Below, piece by piece: positions 60,033 to 64,000 of a DNA stretch of 64,000 nt. The position numbers and the translations under genes were made by a program. Numbering within the stretch: the stretch's first letter is position 1; each line of letters opens with the position of its first letter. Location: NCBI RefSeq assembly GCF_048265165.1, contig NZ_JBLXCD010000003.1, positions 124,001 through 188,000 on the forward strand. Direction: 5' to 3'. Under the pieces are notes generated by a model that saw nothing but the letters and a program-made list of their open reading frames with translations, made no database searches and was not told the DNA's origin. Source of the stretch: Oceanospirillum sp048265165 (lineage in GTDB: Bacteria > Pseudomonadota > Gammaproteobacteria > Pseudomonadales > Halomonadaceae).

Positions 60033-61493
60033 TCAACGTGCCGGGAAATGCTGGAAATGTACGTTAGAGATCTGCTGTAGAATACGTACAACCTGGCAGC
60101 TATAACCAAATTCATTATCGTACCAAACATACAGAACAGCCTGCTTGCCATTCACGATGGTTGCCTCACCATCTACAATCCCTGCATGACGGTTGCCAAC
60201 GAAGTCGGAAGAAACCACTTCAGGAGACTGAACAAAGTCGATCTGCTTCTGAATAGATGAGTGCAGTGACGCATCACGCAGGTAATCGTTAACGTCTTCC
60301 ACAGACGTCTCTTTACCCAAGGTCAGATTAAGGATCGCCATTGATACGTTCGGCGTTGGAACTCGGATCGCATTACCGGTCAGCTTACCTTTCAGGGAAG
60401 GCAGTGCTTTGGCTGCTGCAGAAGCCGCACCGGTTTCAGTGATCACCATGTTCAACGGCGCGGAACGACCACGACGCTTCGCTTTATGGAAGTTGTCGAT
60501 CAGATTCTGGTCGTTAGTAAACGCGTGAACTGTTTCAACATGGCCATGCTCAATGCCATATTTATCTTCGATCGCCTTAAGAACAGGTACGATGGCGTTA
60601 GTCGTACAGGATGCAGCCGAAAGAATCTTATCGCCTTCTTCGATCACGTCACTGTTAATACCATGTACAATATTCTTGATATCACCTTTACCAGGCGCTG
60701 TTAGCAGAACACGGGATGCACCTTTACAGTTCAGGTGCTGGCCTAGACCCGTTTCATCACGCCACATACCTGTGTTATCAACAACAATCGCATCGTTAAT
60801 GCCGTAAGTCGTATAATCAACTTCAGCCGGCGAGTTTGCATAGATCATCTGGACGTAATTACCATTAATGATCAGCGCTTTTGCTTCCTCATCAACAGAA
60901 ATTGTACCCTGAAAAGAACCATGCACAGAATCACGACGCAGTAAACTTGCACGCTTCTGCAGATCGCCGTCCTTACCACCACGAACAACAATTGCACGCA
61001 GGCGCAACTTATTACCGCCACCCGCTTTCTCAACCAGGATACGCGCCAGCAAGCGGCCAATACGACCAAAACCATAAAGCACAACATCTTTATAGCCATC
61101 TTCGCCATTATCCTGATATTTACCTACGGCTGTATCCAGCTCTTTGCGCAGGAAGGCTTCCAGGTCGCTACCGCCTTCGTTCTTGAACTTAACAGCCAGT
61201 TTACCAATATCAACGTGAGCAGGGCCCATGTCCATACCTGCCATCGCTTCCAGAATAGGATGCGTGTCACGAACTGACAGCTCAGTACCCTCAACCTGGC
61301 GAACAAAGCGGTGGTCTTTCAGGATGCGGATAACCGACTGGTTGACCATTGCGCGGCCATACAGTGAAGTCACTACATTGTTTTTACGATACAGCTGACC
61401 GATCAGCGGGATCATACCTTCAGCCAGAGCTTCACGCTCCTGCCAATCCTGGAAACAGCTATCTAACATATCTTGACTCACGGGCGGCCTCAC
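60033..61493 (-). CDS. Glyceraldehyde-3-phosphate dehydrogenase, long form
   Basis: A 486-residue GAPDH with an extra N-terminal domain of about 130 residues not found in classical GAPDH (about 330). The NAD fold starts with VVLYGFGRIGRLLAR (141-147 core). The catalytic Cys296 is in SAASCTTNAIVPVL and His323 in VETVHAFTN. The same long form is located beside mfd in Pseudomonas, from memory. The Cys-loop (SCTTNAIVP) has some erythrose-4-phosphate dehydrogenase flavour, so substrate preference is not certain. Role of the extra domain unknown. Monocistronic with its own terminator. Confidence 0.93.
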   Translation of the reverse strand: MRPPVSQDMLDSCFQDWQEREALAEGMIPLIGQLYRKNNVVTSLYGRAMVNQSVIRILKDHRFVRQVEGTELSVRDTHPILEAMAGMDMGPAHVDIGKLAVKFKNEGGSDLEAFLRKELDTAVGKYQDNGEDGYKDVVLYGFGRIGRLLARILVEKAGGGNKLRLRAIVVRGGKDGDLQKRASLLRRDSVHGSFQGTISVDEEAKALIINGNYVQMIYANSPAEVDYTTYGINDAIVVDNTGMWRDETGLGQHLNCKGASRVLLTAPGKGDIKNIVHGINSDVIEEGDKILSAASCTTNAIVPVLKAIEDKYGIEHGHVETVHAFTNDQNLIDNFHKAKRRGRSAPLNMVITETGAASAAAKALPSLKGKLTGNAIRVPTPNVSMAILNLTLGKETSVEDVNDYLRDASLHSSIQKQIDFVQSPEVVSSDFVGNRHAGIVDGEATIVNGKQAVLYVWYDNEFGYSCQVVRILQQISNVHFQHFPAR

Positions 61494-61654
61494 TTTAAAT
61501 CAAAAAAAATCTCAACCGAAAATGCGGGCGTATTATGAAAGCAGAATGCCCAAAGGGCAAATTTAAACGCCGGTTTTACGGCCAAAGTCTATTTCACGGC
61601 CAGATTGAAGCATTCCATATTAAACTTATCTGTTTAAATCCTGAATATGTACGC

Positions 61655-61682
61655 TTTACATTCATATACACCGCCTTAGACT
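61655..61682 (+). promoter_or_regulatory. Weak candidate promoter of mfd
   Basis: TTTACA (61655-61660), 16 bases, TAGACT (61677-61682), about 50 bases before the mfd start. Confidence 0.3.
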
Positions 61683-61731
61683 TATCGTCTTTTCTGTCCC
61701 CTAAGACATTTTATACAGCTACGGACCAGAC

Positions 61732-64000
61732 ATGATGCAACTGCAGCTCAAGCCTCAAACAGTTCCCGTTAAGCCCGGCGATACCCGTCACTGGGGAAAC
61801 TTACCCGGGAACGCCCGCGCACTTATTATCAGTGAGCTGGCAAGACAGCAGGACCGCCTGCTGTTTGTGGTGACTCAAAGCCAAAGCGATGCAGAGCAAC
61901 TGGCGGAGCTACTTGAATTCTTTCTGCCGGATGAGCTACCGGTACTTCGCCTGCCTGACTGGGAAACATTGCCCTACGATGCATTTTCTCCCCATCAGGA
62001 CATTATCTCAGAGCGCCTGAAAGTACTGTTTCAGCTACCCCAACTGAAAAAAGGCGTACTGGTAGCGCCAGCCTCAACATTAATGCAACGGCTGGCACCG
62101 GAAAGTTATATCAGTGGTTCGACCTTTCTCCTGGAAACAGGTCAGTCCTTTAATGCCCAGTCCATGAGCCGCCAGCTGGAACAGGCGGGCTACCACTGCG
62201 TTGACAATGTCTACAGCCATGGCGAATACGCAATCCGTGGCGCCCTGATGGATATTTTTCCAATGGGCAGCGATCAACCGATCCGCATCGATCTGTTTGA
62301 TGATGAGATCGACACTCTGCGTACATTTGATCCCGAAACTCAGCGCTCTCAGGAAAAAACCGATCAGATCCGCATTCTGCCCGCAACAGAATACCCCCTG
62401 GACAACAGCGGAAAAACCCAGTTTAAAATCGCTTTTCAGGAACAGTTTGATATCGACTTCCGCCAGTGCCCTCTTTATCAGGATGTCAGCAAAGGCATCC
62501 CTTCACCTGGACTGGAATACTATCTGCCGCTGTTTTTTGAGCAAACTGCCGATCTTTTCAGCTACCTGCCGGACAACACTCTGCTGGTCAGCCACAACAA
62601 TACCGAAGAAGCCGCCGAGCACTTCTGGGCAGAGGTCGAGCGCCGTTACGAAGATCGCCGCTATGATATCCAACGCCCGATTCTGCCTCCTCCGCAGCTG
62701 TTTCTGCCGGTAAACCAGCTTTTCAGCCGGCTCAAAAGCTTTGCCCGTATTCAGCTGCATACCTCTTCAATTGAAGAAAAAGCCGGACGGATTAATCTGC
62801 CGTTCAGCGAACCTGCTCAGCTTCCTATTGATGCTAAAAGCAATACACCGCTAAAACAGCTGCAGGATCATCTGGCCGGTACAGATAAAAAGGTACTTTT
62901 CTGCGCCGAATCCGCCGGTCGCCGTGAAGCTCTTCTGGAACTACTCGCTCGCATTCATTGCACACCAACCGGTATTGATAACTGGCAGGCGTTTACCTCC
63001 GCTCCAGAAGCCGAGAGCAAACTGACTATCGCAGTTGCTCCGCTTCTGGAGGGCATCACCTGTGAAAACCCCGCTATTGAGCTGATCAGTGAAAGCCAGC
63101 TGTTTGGTCAACGGGTTTTCCAGAGCCGGCGCCGTCAGAAAGCAACCGATATTGGCGAGTACACAATACGCAGCCTGACAGAACTACAGGAAGGCGCACC
63201 CGTTGTGCATATCGATCACGGGGTTGGCCGCTACCTGGGTTTACAGGTACTGGATATCGACCAACAAAAAGCCGAGTTTCTGACGCTGGAATATGCCGAT
63301 GGGGCCAAGCTTTATGTTCCGGTCAGCTCACTACATCTGATCTCCCGCTACTCCGGTGCCGGCGATGATCACGCCCCTTTGCATAAACTGGGCACAGAAC
63401 AGTGGGAAAAGGCCAAACGTAAAACCGCTGAAAAAATCCGTGATACCGCAGCCGAGCTGCTGGATATCTACGCCCGCCGGGCTGCCCGAAAAGGCTTTAA
63501 GCATGATGACCCGGATCACTCCTATGAGGCCTTCTCAGCGGGCTTCCCTTTTGAAGAGACCCCAGATCAGATGATGGCGATCAACGCCGTGATTCAGGAC
63601 ATGACCTCACCCCAGCCAATGGATCGTGTTATTTGCGGTGATGTGGGCTTCGGTAAAACCGAAGTTGCTATGCGGGCTACGTTTATGGCGGTTCAAAGCG
63701 GTAAGCAAGTGGCAATTCTGGTACCCACAACCTTACTGGCGCAACAGCACTTTGAAAACTTCCGGGATCGCTTTGCCGACTGGCCGGTGCAGGTGGAAGT
63801 GCTCTCCCGTTTCAAGTCTGCCAAAGAACAGAAAGCAGTATTGGAAAGTATGGGCAACGGCAAAGCAGATATTGTCATTGGCACCCATAAGCTATTACAG
63901 AAAGATACCCGCTTCGATGACCTTGGCCTGTTAATTATTGATGAAGAGCACCGCTTTGGCGTTCAACAGAAAGAAAAACTCAAATCTCTGCGTTCTGAAA
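61732..64000 (+). CDS. mfd: Transcription-repair coupling factor Mfd, 5' part
   Basis: The frame from ATG 61732 (or the adjacent ATG 61735) is open to the window end, giving about 756 of the usual roughly 1,150 residues. It has the UvrB-like N-terminal module (LRLPDWETLPYDAFSPHQD, LMDIFPMG), the RNA polymerase-interacting domain with VHIDHGVGRYLGLQVLD and YADGAKLYVPVSSLHL, and the beginning of the translocase: FEETPDQ, GDVGFGKTEVAMRA (Walker A) and DEEHRFGV (DExH). Mfd removes stalled RNA polymerase and recruits UvrA. The remaining helicase half and C-terminal domain lie beyond the window. Confidence 0.96.
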   Translation, partial: MMQLQLKPQTVPVKPGDTRHWGNLPGNARALIISELARQQDRLLFVVTQSQSDAEQLAELLEFFLPDELPVLRLPDWETLPYDAFSPHQDIISERLKVLFQLPQLKKGVLVAPASTLMQRLAPESYISGSTFLLETGQSFNAQSMSRQLEQAGYHCVDNVYSHGEYAIRGALMDIFPMGSDQPIRIDLFDDEIDTLRTFDPETQRSQEKTDQIRILPATEYPLDNSGKTQFKIAFQEQFDIDFRQCPLYQDVSKGIPSPGLEYYLPLFFEQTADLFSYLPDNTLLVSHNNTEEAAEHFWAEVERRYEDRRYDIQRPILPPPQLFLPVNQLFSRLKSFARIQLHTSSIEEKAGRINLPFSEPAQLPIDAKSNTPLKQLQDHLAGTDKKVLFCAESAGRREALLELLARIHCTPTGIDNWQAFTSAPEAESKLTIAVAPLLEGITCENPAIELISESQLFGQRVFQSRRRQKATDIGEYTIRSLTELQEGAPVVHIDHGVGRYLGLQVLDIDQQKAEFLTLEYADGAKLYVPVSSLHLISRYSGAGDDHAPLHKLGTEQWEKAKRKTAEKIRDTAAELLDIYARRAARKGFKHDDPDHSYEAFSAGFPFEETPDQMMAINAVIQDMTSPQPMDRVICGDVGFGKTEVAMRATFMAVQSGKQVAILVPTTLLAQQHFENFRDRFADWPVQVEVLSRFKSAKEQKAVLESMGNGKADIVIGTHKLLQKDTRFDDLGLLIIDEEHRFGVQQKEKLKSLRSE

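Noticed and set aside
61535..61735. Plus-strand ORF of 66 codons between the GAPDH gene and mfd
   Set aside because: It runs into the mfd start in another frame, has no ribosome site and no recognisable protein features; the region is a divergent promoter.
1..64000. Search for tRNA genes, rRNA, CRISPR arrays, insertion sequences and prophage genes
   Set aside because: No cloverleaf, regular repeat-spacer array, transposase or phage structural gene was seen by reading; short RNAs cannot be excluded without a covariance-model search.

Overview
The window is a stretch of gammaproteobacterial chromosome, most likely from a marine Oceanospirillaceae-type organism. The evidence is a complete Na+-translocating NADH:quinone oxidoreductase operon, a MvaT-type H-NS analogue, Pseudomonas-like PilZ and SthA, roughly half GC by eye, and a gene order that, compared from memory, is almost collinear with Pseudomonas aeruginosa from the etfAB locus to mfd. 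The taxonomic placement is inference. No rRNA, tRNA, CRISPR array, prophage or intact insertion sequence was seen. Most genes lie on the minus strand.

Region 1 (1-14,200) mixes conserved and accessory genes: the 3' part of a DUF1513 gene, a small basic protein, xthA, then etfBA divergent from ETF:ubiquinone oxidoreductase. The etf divergon carries two PsrA-like operators, one inside the ETF-QO promoter. After it come acpH, a UvrD/Rep helicase, a DUF1285 gene, mvaT beside an AT-rich gap, a TetR plus radical SAM pair whose radical SAM gene seems cut by an in-frame TAG, an orphan small gene and a LRAT/NlpC-P60-like hydrolase.

Region 2 (14,280-25,660) is the envelope and fatty-acid block: yceD-rpmF-plsX-fabD-fabG-acpP-fabF, followed by pabC-mltG-tmk-holB-pilZ-tatD. 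YceD has a near-consensus sigma70 promoter placed so that its mRNA should be nearly leaderless. Region 3 (25,730-45,180) holds sppA, a HAD phosphatase and rluC, then rne with a long 5' region, the murB-ptp-kdsB-trm112-lpxK-msbA-exbD-exbB run (cell wall, LPS/Kdo-lipid A synthesis and export), comEC, a DUF2062 gene, and a lipoprotein-release unit lolC-lolD overlapping an operon with the outer-membrane phospholipase pldA.

Region 4 (45,500-50,500) is the least ordinary part. An agmatine-to-putrescine operon (aguA-aguB) ends in a 58-bp duplication of the aguB 3' end around a palindrome. It is followed by a small islet of unrecognised genes: a DNA-binding-like protein next to a perfect operator-like palindrome, two tiny ORFs, and a secreted protein whose best start codon is AUC. 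A WHy-domain lipoprotein closes the region. Region 5 (50,580-64,000) carries sthA, the respiratory operon nqrABCDEF-apbE-nqrM (pump plus flavinylation and iron-delivery factors), a long-form GAPDH, and the 5' two thirds of mfd, which runs off the window.
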